Positions 1 to 6,172 of a stretch of DNA of 8,633 nt are shown here, piece by piece (position 1 is the stretch's first letter; the number at the start of each line of letters is the position of its first letter). The translations under genes and the position numbers were made by a program. Below the pieces are notes generated by a model. The model saw only the letters and a list, made by a program, of their open reading frames with translations. It did not search any database and had not been told where the DNA came from. Location of the stretch: assembly GCA_030146745.1 (NCBI GenBank), contig JASLBD010000325.1, forward strand, positions 1-8,633, in the 5' to 3' direction. The DNA is from Allosphingosinicella sp. (lineage in GTDB: Bacteria > Pseudomonadota > Alphaproteobacteria > Sphingomonadales > Sphingomonadaceae).

Positions 1-1
1 G

Positions 2-295
2 GGCCGACCGCCCCCCCAGACGGCGCACATGTGCGCCGCGCCGCCGGCGGGGAGCTTGCGGGTGGCGGCGCCCCGGCTCGGGGGGGCCGGGCCTTGGCGC
101 GATCCGCCCGCCACCACGGGGGGGGCCGGCGCCGCAGCCGAGTCGGCCGGCAAGGTCGGGCAGGACGCGATCCGGACGGGCGATTCGCTTCGAAAGATGG
201 CGATCGACATGGCCCGGAGGACGCTCGAAGCCTGGGACTCGGCCGATCCCAAGCCGGCCTCAGCGCCTCACGCCGACAAGGGCGGCAACGGCTGA
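2..295 (+). CDS. 3' end of an unrecognised protein (partial)
   Basis: The frame is open from the left edge to a TGA at 293-295, so this is most simply the C-terminal part of a gene starting outside the window; an internal ATG at 29 is the only start in view and has no clear Shine-Dalgarno sequence. The first half is rich in Pro, Gly and Ala and looks disordered. The second half holds a predicted amphipathic helix (around DAIRTGDSLRKMAIDMARRT) and ends in a charged, Lys/Gly/Asn-rich tail. Third codon positions are mostly G or C, especially in the second half, which supports coding. No family motif is recognisable and no function is proposed. The first 120 bases are so GC-rich that another frame cannot be excluded there. 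Confidence 0.45.
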   Translation, partial: GRPPPQTAHMCAAPPAGSLRVAAPRLGGAGPWRDPPATTGGAGAAAESAGKVGQDAIRTGDSLRKMAIDMARRTLEAWDSADPKPASAPHADKGGNG

Positions 296-316
296 TCGAG
301 GTTAAACTTACCCCCG

Positions 317-334
317 TTATCCTCATTATCCACA
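317..334 (+). promoter_or_regulatory. Tandem DnaA-box-like 9-mers
   Basis: TTATCCACA at 326-334 matches the consensus DnaA box exactly, and TTATCCTCA at 317-325 abuts it in the same direction with one mismatch. They lie in a small AT-richer island just after the stop codon of the preceding gene. DnaA binding is inference. The short cluster and the lack of an AT-rich unwinding region or a dnaA, hemE or parAB neighbour argue against a chromosomal origin; a DnaA titration or regulatory site is possible. Confidence 0.4.
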
Positions 335-656
335 GGTGGATTCGCCTTTCCCGAATCGGGCAAAGCTGACAGCTTCTCGGATGTGGCCGGACCGACGGCG
401 GACCGGAGACGGTTCGTCAAACCGAAGGCCGCAGCCCCAGGCCGAAGGCGCCCTCGCTCCCCCAAGGACGCTGGCGCACGAAGCGGAAGGCACGGGAAGC
501 GGACGAAGCCGCGCCGCATAAGCGCAAGCGGATGCGAGGCGGATTACGAAGCCTCCCGGGCGACGCCGAAAGGCTCCCCGGAGCTGGAAGGCCCGCCGAA
601 GCGGCGAAGGCCGCGGGAATCGCCCCGCGGCTCGAGCCGACGGGGAAACGGGGAAG

Positions 657-1070
657 GGCTCAGGCCCCAGCCGCCACCCGAAGGGGTTCGACGAGAAGGC
701 TTCGGCCTTGGAATCGGGCTCCTGGAGAACGGCAAGGCCTTCGGGCGGCGTCGCGATCCAACGGGATTTCCAAAGGCTTCGGCCTCGGGAGATTCCTCGA
801 AAAGCGGGAAGGCTTCGGCCCCAGCGTTTTTCGAAACGGGCGACCGGAGAGGCTTCGGCCTCGATGCGAGCCTGAGGAGACGGCGCGGCTTTAAGCCGGG
901 CCGGATCCGCCAAGGGAAGCGACGGCGGGGTGCAAGTCCTGCCCGAGCGACCCGATGGGGATCGACGAGGGGCTTCAGGGCCTCTCGGCGAGACCCACCG
1001 GATGCCGAACGGGGCTTCGCGGCCTCGCTCCGGAATCCGGGGGAGAGCGAAGCGGGCGCTTGCGCCCGCC
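657..1070. repeat. Degenerate ~39-bp array of TTCG-loop hairpins
   Basis: GGCTTCGGCC occurs exactly at 698-707, 775-784, 811-820 and 851-860, with a variant GGCCTTCGGG at 736-745. Each folds as a short GC stem closed by C(TTCG)G, the very stable UUCG tetraloop if transcribed; the best are AAGGC-TTCG-GCCTT (696-709) and GAGGC-TTCG-GCCTC (849-862). The loops start at 701, 740, 778, 814 and 854. Decayed copies follow at 888-898 (GGCTTTAAGCC), about 971 (GGCTTCAGGG) and 1013 (GGCTTCGCGG), and a related 7-bp-stem hairpin lies at 1052-1069. The intervening 25-30 nt are only loosely alike, often with GAAA and CGGG near the right end. Weaker units may continue left to about 420. Spacings of 36-42 bp shift the reading frame between units, so this is not a protein repeat. 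It explains most of the gene-free stretch 296-1267. Confidence 0.6.
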
Positions 1071-1140
1071 TCGCCATCCAAAGCCGCCCAGCGAGAGATG
1101 GCCTCGCCACCCAGCGACGGCAGTCAAAGCTGGGACAAGT

Positions 1141-1206
1141 GGGGGCCGGAGGCAACACCGGCCCCCATTATGATTCGGGCTTCACCCCCCCTCCCTTTCG
1201 GGGAGG
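1141..1206. other. Two hairpins in the leader of the bactofilin gene
   Basis: GGGGGCCGG (1141-1149) pairs with CCGGCCCCC (1158-1166) around an 8-nt loop, and CCTCCC (1190-1195) pairs with GGGAGG (1201-1206) around TTTCG. Neither is followed by a T tract on either strand, so they are not called terminators. They could close off the repeat array or structure the leader of the bactofilin transcript. No convincing promoter was seen for that gene. Confidence 0.4.
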
Positions 1207-1267
1207 AGATCGCTGCCTTGTTCCGCTTTGCCTTTGTGTCATGATGCCGAGCGGGGAGGGCGAGGCG

Positions 1268-1720
1268 ATGTTCTTGAAGGGCGGGAAGGCGGGCTCCGGG
1301 CCGGGGCAGAGCGGCAGCATTTTCTCCTATATCGGAAGCGAGGTCACGGTCACCGGCGACATCGCGACTGCAAGCGAGCTCCACCTCGACGGCAAGGTGT
1401 TGGGCGACGTCGCCTGCGGCGCCCTTACCCAGGGCGAGACCGGCGAGGTGCGGGGCAATATCAAGGCGGCCGAGGCGCGGCTGGCGGGCTTGGTCGACGG
1501 CGCCGTCGAGGCCGGGATCCTGACCCTCGAGGCGAGCGCCCGGGTGACGGGCGACGTCCTCTACGAAAGCCTCACCGTGGCCGCCGGCGCCGAGGTCGAG
1601 GGCCGTTTCAAGCGGCGCCGCGGCGACGAGGAGGGCTCCACGGCCGCCAAGGCGGAAAAGGCGCCGCCGGCGCCCACGCCTTTGTTCGGCGGCGGGGAAG
1701 CGGCCGTCGCGGCCGGGTAG
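1268..1720 (+). CDS. Bactofilin (polymer-forming cytoskeletal protein)
   Basis: This 150-residue protein is a typical short bactofilin. Bactofilins assemble nucleotide-independent beta-helical filaments that scaffold cell-wall and envelope enzymes at chosen sites in the cell. Residues about 16-115 form the domain: it opens with a GSIFSYIGSEVTVTGDI stretch, followed by short repeats ending in Gly-Asp/Glu-Val/Ile turns (LDGKVLGDV, EVRGNIKA, LVDGAVEA, ARVTGDVLY, AEVEGRFKR), as expected for a right-handed beta helix. A short Gly/Ser-rich N-terminus and a charged Ala/Pro-rich tail of about 35 residues flank it, and there is no transmembrane segment. The ATG at 1268 is chosen because GGGGAGGG at 1253-1260 lies 7 nt upstream and the domain starts soon after; the frame stays open far upstream, but through repeats. 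The M23 peptidase gene often found beside bactofilins is not in view. Confidence 0.92.
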   Translation: MFLKGGKAGSGPGQSGSIFSYIGSEVTVTGDIATASELHLDGKVLGDVACGALTQGETGEVRGNIKAAEARLAGLVDGAVEAGILTLEASARVTGDVLYESLTVAAGAEVEGRFKRRRGDEEGSTAAKAEKAPPAPTPLFGGGEAAVAAG

Positions 1721-1772
1721 GAACCCGCTCCATTCGGGCTCGTTGGCAGCTGCGAACGAGAGGAGCGACGAC

Positions 1773-2003
1773 ATGGCGGACCAGAACAGGGACGGCGGCA
1801 CCGCCGGCACCGGCGATCGCGAGGCGGCGGCGGCGAGCGACCCGGGGCTGCAGGGCGGCGGCGGCGGCGGCCTGGGCGGGCCCGACGCGGGCTCTCCGGG
1901 CGGCATGGGCGGCGCCGGAGTCGAAGGCGCGACCGGCGGCAAGGGCCCTCCCGGCGGAGTCAGCCCGGTCCAGGGCGAGCAGGGCCAGGATTCGGGCGAA
2001 TAG
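1773..2003 (+). CDS. Small Gly-rich hydrophilic protein, unknown function
   Basis: This encodes 76 residues starting MADQNRDGGTAGTGDREAAA, followed by a Gly-rich middle and an acidic/Gln tail (VQGEQGQDSGE). AGGAG at 1761-1765 sits 7 nt before the ATG, a good ribosome binding site and the main reason to call it real; an upstream in-frame TTG at 1743 lacks one. It has no hydrophobic segment, cysteine or recognisable domain and is expected to be disordered and cytoplasmic. It begins 52 bp after the bactofilin stop on the same strand with no terminator between, so the two may be co-transcribed. Low-complexity GC-rich sequence can make false frames, so this remains moderate. Confidence 0.6.
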   Translation: MADQNRDGGTAGTGDREAAAASDPGLQGGGGGGLGGPDAGSPGGMGGAGVEGATGGKGPPGGVSPVQGEQGQDSGE

Positions 2004-2041
2004 CTGCCAGCGCCGTGCCTGCGACGAAGGCCGGTTGTTTG

Positions 2042-2194
2042 GTTCGCACAAAGGCACAAAGGCACAAAGGGGCACGAAGGCACGAAGGGTCTGCGGCGGC
2101 GAAGCCGTCTGGACTTTTCTGCCGGCTTGGAATGAAGGCGCTGCGCGCCGGTTCGCGTTGGCCCCTTCGTGATCTTTGTGCCCTTTGTGCGAAC
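2042..2194. repeat. Inverted pair of CACAAAGG/CACGAAGG octamer arrays
   Basis: The left arm (2042-2088) starts GTTCG and runs three perfect tandem CACAAAGG octamers (2047-2070), a GG insert, then two CACGAAGG octamers (2073-2088). The right arm (2164-2194) is the inverted counterpart: CCTTCGTG, a degenerate unit, CCTTTGTG, then CGAAC. The arms share GTTCGCACAAAGG and the order of A-type then G-type octamers, and enclose about 75 bp of GC-rich, gene-free sequence. The stretch reads as low-complexity peptide in every frame and fills most of 2004-2283. From general knowledge, similar tandem octamer arrays are widespread between genes in several GC-rich phyla, usually without a known role. Confidence 0.75.
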
Positions 2195-2283
2195 GCTTCT
2201 TCCTGCTTCGGCCCGACATGGTGGACGGGGCGTAAACCTTCGGCGGCAAGAAGCCGCTAAGGGGGATCGTTCATGCTTCGCGC

Positions 2284-2826
2284 ATGGCTCGGGTTCGATC
2301 GGCTTGGGGGGAAAGGGCGCGGCTCGCGGCGGCGGCGGCGCTCGTCCTTGCCTCGCCCCTGCTGATCGGCGGCACCGGGCGTTTGACCAGCCTCGACGAA
2401 CGACTGCTGGCGGCCCACAATCGCGAGCGCAGCGGCGCCGGAATCCCGGCGCTCGCCTGGGACCCGGTCCTCGCGCAGCAGGCCGCGGCCTGGGGCGAGA
2501 CGCTCGCGGCGAGCGGCGAGTTCGAGCACGACCCCGACCAGGACGAGGAGGATCCGCAGGGCGAGAATCTGTGGGCGGGCACTCGCGGGGCTTACGCTCC
2601 CGAGGAGATGGTCGGCGGCTGGATCGAGGAGAAGAAGCATTTCCGCCCCGGCCGATTCCCCGACAACAGCGCGACCGGCGATTTCGCCGACGTCGGCCAT
2701 TACACCCAGTTGATGTGGCGCGAGAGCGACCGGGTCGGCTGCGCTCTGGCCGAGGGGGCGAAGGAGGAGGTGCTGGTCTGCCGCTACCGCACCGCCGGCA
2801 ACGTCGTCGGCGAGCGGCCCTTCTGA
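2284..2826 (+). CDS. Exported CAP/SCP-domain protein
   Basis: This 180-residue protein belongs to the CAP superfamily (cysteine-rich secretory proteins, antigen 5, PR-1). In bacteria these are secreted or envelope proteins of mostly unknown role. Residues 1-30 are a probable signal peptide: Arg-rich N-region, then an Ala/Leu core (LAAAAALVLASPLLIGG). The CAP domain fills 37-180: LLAAHNRER near the start, His82 in EFEHDP, GENLWAG with Glu94, Trp113-Glu116, His139 in GHYTQLMW, and a VGCA...LVCRY...GNVVGERPF end. His82, Glu94, Glu116 and His139 correspond to the family's His/Glu tetrad, so the cleft looks intact. The start is uncertain. The purine run at 2259-2266 is 17 nt from this ATG but well placed for an out-of-frame ATG at 2273; no other in-frame start lies between. 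A hairpin (GCGGC-AAGAA-GCCGC, 2243-2257) lies just before the purine run. Confidence 0.88.
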   Translation: MARVRSAWGERARLAAAAALVLASPLLIGGTGRLTSLDERLLAAHNRERSGAGIPALAWDPVLAQQAAAWGETLAASGEFEHDPDQDEEDPQGENLWAGTRGAYAPEEMVGGWIEEKKHFRPGRFPDNSATGDFADVGHYTQLMWRESDRVGCALAEGAKEEVLVCRYRTAGNVVGERPF

Positions 2827-3157
2827 GGGAATCCGGCTCGGACGCAAATCCGCAAGGCCCTGAAACCAAACGATAAAAAAGCAAGTCCGGTTCGACGGGC
2901 TGGGGGCGAACGGACGCGGCCGTGCGATCCTGGCGGAGGGCGCGGCGGCGCCCATTTTCCGGTCAGCGGTTCGGGCCGGCGACCAGGAAGGCGGCCGTCG
3001 AAAATCGAAACCGAATTCGGCGCCCTTCTTTTTCCGGGAGACGGCAGGAAGGAAAAAAGCAAAGGAGGAGCCCGCTTCGCAACCCGCTTCGCAAGGCGCC
3101 GCGCCGGCCGGCGGGCCGAGGGCACGGCTTGCATGGCGGCAACGCCTTGAAGGACCC
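2827..3157. other. Gene-free stretch between CAP and RNB genes
   Basis: No frame here looks coding. A weak terminator-like hairpin (2938-2953, GGGCGC-GGCG-GCGCCC) is followed by ATTTT about 110 bp after the CAP gene. A 10-bp palindrome CCGAATTCGG lies at 3011-3020. A purine-rich run around 3050-3068 precedes a perfect 12-bp tandem duplication (CCCGCTTCGCAA at 3071-3082 and 3083-3094). No promoter for the downstream nuclease could be placed with confidence. Confidence 0.5.
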
Positions 3158-4573
3158 ATGAGAGCGATCGCAGATCCCGCAAACGCGCTGGCCCGAGGTC
3201 TCGGCTCGATCCGGAGCCAGTTCCAAATCCCCGAATCCTTCCCGCCGGCGGTCCTTGCGGCCGCGGAGACGAAGTCGCGGCGTGCCCCGGCCGAGCATGT
3301 CGACCGCACCGACCGGCCCTTCGTGACCCTGGACCCGGCCTCCTCCACCGATCTGGACCAGGCCTTCGCCATCGAGAGCGACGCGACGGACCTGCTGCTG
3401 CACTATGCGATCGCCGACGTCGCCTGGTTCGTCGACGACGGCGACTCGATCGACGAAGAGTCCTGGCGGCGCGGCACCACGCAATATCTGCCGGACGGGA
3501 AGGCCGGGCTCTATCCGCCGGTCCTGAGCGAAGGGGCCGCCAGCCTCCTCCCCGACGGGCCGCGGCCGGCCGTCATCTTCACCGTGAGGGTCGCCGAAGA
3601 CGGCTCGGTGCGCCTCGACGGGGCGGAGCGGGCGATCGTCAAGAGCCGGGCCAAGCTGGCCTACGACAGCGCGGCAAGCTCCGATCTGCCGCCCGGCTTC
3701 GCCGAGCTCGCGCGGCGCATCCGGAGCGCGGAGGCGCGGCGCGGCGCGGCGCGGGTCAATCCGCCGGCCCAGGAGCTGGCCGCGATCGGCGACGGCCGCT
3801 TCGAGCTCCTGTTCCGGCCGTCGCTGGAAACGGAGGTTTGCAACGCCTCGCTGTCCCTGGCGACGAACCTCGCGATCGCGGACGTTCTCCAGGCCCACCG
3901 GACCGGCCTCTTCCGGATCATGGCCGAGCCCGACGACCGGGCCGTCGTCCGATTGCGGCACACGGCGGGGGGCCTCGGCCTGCAATGGCCGGCCGAGGTC
4001 CCTCTCGCCGAGATCGAGCGGAGCCTGGATCCCGCCGATCCCAGGCAGGCGGCCTTCATGCTCGCCGTCCAGCGCGCCGGCCAGGGCGCCTCCTACGTGC
4101 CGTTCCGGGAGGGCGAGGTTCCCTGGCATGCCGCCGTCGCCGCCACTTACGCCCACGCGACCGCGCCGCTGCGCCGCCTGGCGGACCGCTACGTCGTCCG
4201 GGCCGTTCTCGCGGTCGTCAACGGAAGGCCGGTGCCGGCGGCCGTCGCGGACGCCTTCGGCACGCTTCCCGCGGTGATGGCCCGGGCCGACGCCCTCGGC
4301 TCCCGGATCGAGCGCGCGGCGATCGATCTCGCCGAGGCGGTCATCCTCAGCGGGCGGGAGGGGGAGAGCTTCCGGGCCGTGGCCACGGAAGCCGACCGGC
4401 GGGGAGTCCGAATCCAGCTGTGCGATCTTCCCGTGGCCGCGAGGGTGGCCGCCGACGGGGTGCGGGCGGGGGAGCGCATCGAGGTCACGCTCGTCGCGGC
4501 CAATCCCGATCTGCGGACGGTCGCCTTCGCCGCATCGCCGAAGCCCGAGGCGGGATCCGTCGCGGCCGATTGA
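3158..4573 (+). CDS. RNB-domain 3'-5' exoribonuclease (RNase II/R family, compact form)
   Basis: This 471-residue protein carries the RNB catalytic domain of processive, Mg-dependent 3'-5' exoribonucleases that degrade RNA to nucleoside monophosphates in the cytoplasm. The metal-binding motif is TLDPASSTDLDQAF: Asp59, Asp65 and Asp67 match the first three catalytic Asp of E. coli RNase II (D201, D207, D209), while the fourth (D210) is Gln68. The HYAIADVAWFVDDG strand follows, and HATAPLRRLADR (333-344) matches the conserved TSPIRRYxDL signature with the RNA-contacting arginines. Only about 50 residues precede the domain, so the two N-terminal cold-shock domains of RNase II/R are absent; residues about 404-460 look like a small S1-type OB fold. 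The form resembles the short RNB proteins of actinobacteria and Deinococcus more than classical RNase R. GAAGGA lies only 3 nt from the ATG, a tight but usable spacing. It is apparently monocistronic. Confidence 0.92.
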   Translation: MRAIADPANALARGLGSIRSQFQIPESFPPAVLAAAETKSRRAPAEHVDRTDRPFVTLDPASSTDLDQAFAIESDATDLLLHYAIADVAWFVDDGDSIDEESWRRGTTQYLPDGKAGLYPPVLSEGAASLLPDGPRPAVIFTVRVAEDGSVRLDGAERAIVKSRAKLAYDSAASSDLPPGFAELARRIRSAEARRGAARVNPPAQELAAIGDGRFELLFRPSLETEVCNASLSLATNLAIADVLQAHRTGLFRIMAEPDDRAVVRLRHTAGGLGLQWPAEVPLAEIERSLDPADPRQAAFMLAVQRAGQGASYVPFREGEVPWHAAVAATYAHATAPLRRLADRYVVRAVLAVVNGRPVPAAVADAFGTLPAVMARADALGSRIERAAIDLAEAVILSGREGESFRAVATEADRRGVRIQLCDLPVAARVAADGVRAGERIEVTLVAANPDLRTVAFAASPKPEAGSVAAD

Positions 4574-4665
4574 GCCGGGCCCGGAGCGGCGGGCGGAGGA
4601 AGGCGCCGGTGCGGCGGGCGGCGAAAGTGCAGGCGGCGGCAGTCACCGGCCGCTCCGCCTGTTCC

Positions 4666-4687
4666 GCCGGGCCCGGCTTTGCCCGGC
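4666..4687. terminator. Possible shared hairpin between convergent genes
   Basis: GCCGGGC (4666-4672) pairs with GCCCGGC (4681-4687) around an 8-nt loop, between the ends of the converging RNB and small lipoprotein genes. The position suits a bidirectional terminator, but neither side has a T tract, so this is a weak call. Confidence 0.3.
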
Positions 4688-4692
4688 GCGCC

Positions 4693-4926
4693 TCAGCGGG
4701 CGAGCAGCTTCTCGGCGGCGCCGGCGACCCGGTCGGGCTCGACATGGGCGACGGCGGCGACGAGCTTGTCGGCCTTCTCGAGCTTCCCCGGTGTCTCGGC
4801 GGCAGTGCTGTTGGCTTCCACGATCCGCTCGATCAGGGCGGGATCGGGCCGGGGAACGGCCTCGGGCTCGTCCGCGCAGGCGGCGAGGGCGAGGAGCGGG
4901 GCGCAGGCAAGGGCGAGCTTTTTCAT
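4693..4926 (-). CDS. Small predicted lipoprotein
   Basis: This encodes about 77 residues starting MKKLALACAPLLALAACADE, a textbook lipoprotein signal: two Lys, a hydrophobic core, and lipobox Leu14-Ala15-Ala16-Cys17. Ala at +2 would be compatible with outer-membrane sorting by enterobacterial rules. The mature part is about 60 residues, acidic then helical (PDPALIERIVEANST, PGKLEKADKLVAAVAHVEPD), with no family motif I recognise. A tandem ATG at 4927-4929 could add one Met; the ribosome binding site is weak (GGGCGGCAAG just upstream). Further upstream the frame reads Arg/Pro-rich and lacks a signal, so the long extension is not used. The gene is divergent from the hydrolase lipoprotein. The 157 bp between them hold two compact hairpins (4933-4947 and 4966-4983) and no clear promoter. 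Confidence 0.7.
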   Translation of the reverse strand: MKKLALACAPLLALAACADEPEAVPRPDPALIERIVEANSTAAETPGKLEKADKLVAAVAHVEPDRVAGAAEKLLAR

Positions 4927-5086
4927 CATCTTGCCGCCCAAACGCGCCAAGGGCGCGGAAGGATGCCGGCGGGTTCTCGCCGGAAGCCGGGCGCTTCGTC
5001 GCGTTCGTCGCGGCGGCAGCACGAAGGCTCTGGTTGCAGACGCCGGGCCGTGGCATCCTTCGGCTGGACGGATCGGGAGGCTGGCC

Positions 5087-6172
5087 ATGCGGTCGCGGCG
5101 GATGGTCGGAAAGGCGGGGGCGGCTCTGCTGTGCGCGCTCGGCGCTTCGGGATGCACGCCGTCGCTCCGATACAGCACGGACACTCCGCCGCTGATCCTG
5201 ACTTCGGCGAAATCGGCGGGAGTGGAGGACGAACGGGCGCGGTTCCGGGAAATCTACTGCGCCGTGCGCGAGGTGCGCGGCAAGCCGGGCGACGCCCCGT
5301 GCGGGCAGAGCCTTCACCGCCTGCACGGCGAAGGCCCGCCGACCGGGCGGCCGGTCCATCTGGGGCGGGCCCGGGTCAAGCTGCGAATCCGGATCGTTCC
5401 GGGGATCTTCGGAAAATGCGCCGCGCACATGGCGACCCCGTTCAAGGACTCGATCGAGGCCCTGCGCGGCCAGGGTTATGACGACGTGGCGGCGATCGAC
5501 GTGGACGGGCGCTCGAGCAGCGCCCGCAACGCGGCGCAGATCGCGAGCCACATCGCGGCCATGGACCTGAAGCCAAACGAACGGCTGGTGCTGATCGGAC
5601 ATTCGAAGGGGATGAGCGACATCCTCGAGCTCATCGGCGATCACGAAAGCGTGGTGCCCGAAGGTTCGACGATCGTCTCGCTGACCGGAGTCGTCGCCGG
5701 GACTCCGATCGCCGACCGCGGCCTTGCGGCCTATCGGGCGATCGCCTGGATCCCCTTCCCGGGCTGCCCGGTCGACGACAGGCAGGGGGTGATGAGCCTG
5801 ACGCGCCAGCATCGGCTCGCCTATCTCGCCGCGCACGAGCTTCCCGACAAATTCCGTTATTATTCGCTCCCGGCCTTCACCCGGGCGGCGAACATCTCCT
5901 CCTTCCTGAAGCCGACCTACGCCGCGCTGGCGAGGATCGATGCGCGCAACGACGGCAACGTCATCTTCCACGACAGCGTCATCCCCGGCAGCACCCTGCT
6001 GGGCCACCTCAACGCCGACCATTGGGCGGTGGCGATGCCGTTCGAGATCTTCGCGCCCAGGCGCGCCCGGATCTTCGCCAGCCGGAACACATTCCCGCGC
6101 CCCGTCCTGCTCGAGGCGATCGCACGGATGGTCGAGGAGGATTATCTCGGGAAGGTGAAGGTCGAGGGATAA
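5087..6172 (+). CDS. Lipase-like alpha/beta-hydrolase lipoprotein
   Basis: This 361-residue protein has an Arg-rich N-terminus, a hydrophobic segment (AGAALLCALGASG) and Cys23 in an Ala-Ser-Gly-Cys lipobox; Ala at -3 is less usual. It should be exported and probably lipid-anchored. The hydrolase fold is clear: a beta strand leading to VPGIFG (104-109, likely oxyanion region), GHSKG with nucleophile Ser173, an acidic candidate Asp289 in NDGNV, and His312 in NADHWAVAMP, all in the order of a serine-hydrolase triad. This suggests a carboxylic-ester hydrolase such as a lipase or esterase; the substrate cannot be read from sequence. Residues 25-95 before the fold, with Cys residues in EIYCAVRE and APCGQS, are unfamiliar and may form a disulfide. 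GGGAGG at 5075-5080 lies 6 nt before the ATG and fixes the start. Its 3' end overlaps the opposing phosphoesterase gene by 31 bp. Confidence 0.87.
   Translation: MRSRRMVGKAGAALLCALGASGCTPSLRYSTDTPPLILTSAKSAGVEDERARFREIYCAVREVRGKPGDAPCGQSLHRLHGEGPPTGRPVHLGRARVKLRIRIVPGIFGKCAAHMATPFKDSIEALRGQGYDDVAAIDVDGRSSSARNAAQIASHIAAMDLKPNERLVLIGHSKGMSDILELIGDHESVVPEGSTIVSLTGVVAGTPIADRGLAAYRAIAWIPFPGCPVDDRQGVMSLTRQHRLAYLAAHELPDKFRYYSLPAFTRAANISSFLKPTYAALARIDARNDGNVIFHDSVIPGSTLLGHLNADHWAVAMPFEIFAPRRARIFASRNTFPRPVLLEAIARMVEEDYLGKVKVEG

Noticed and set aside
317..334. Chromosomal origin of replication
   Set aside because: Only two adjacent boxes are present, without an AT-rich unwinding region, further boxes nearby or typical origin-neighbour genes.
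657..1070. CRISPR array
   Set aside because: The conserved core is only about 10 bp and degenerate, spacers resemble each other and spacing varies. No cas gene is in view.
326..1158. Overlapping minus-strand open frames across the repeat array
   Set aside because: Stop codons are rare in such GC-rich DNA. The frames overlap each other and contain only the repeat read as AEAF-type peptides, with no domain or credible start.
383..1267. Long plus-strand open frame in front of, and continuous with, the bactofilin gene
   Set aside because: It runs through the ~39-bp repeat array, whose units fall in shifting frames, gives Arg/Gly/Pro-rich low-complexity peptide, and the bactofilin has a good ribosome binding site and start at 1268.
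1124..2884. 586-residue minus-strand frame opposite the bactofilin and CAP genes
   Set aside because: It is a shadow of two well-supported plus-strand genes and passes through the octamer repeats as low-complexity peptide.
2784..3182. Minus-strand frame in the gap between the CAP and RNB genes
   Set aside because: It overlaps both neighbouring genes, is Arg/Pro-rich and has no recognisable feature or good ribosome binding site.
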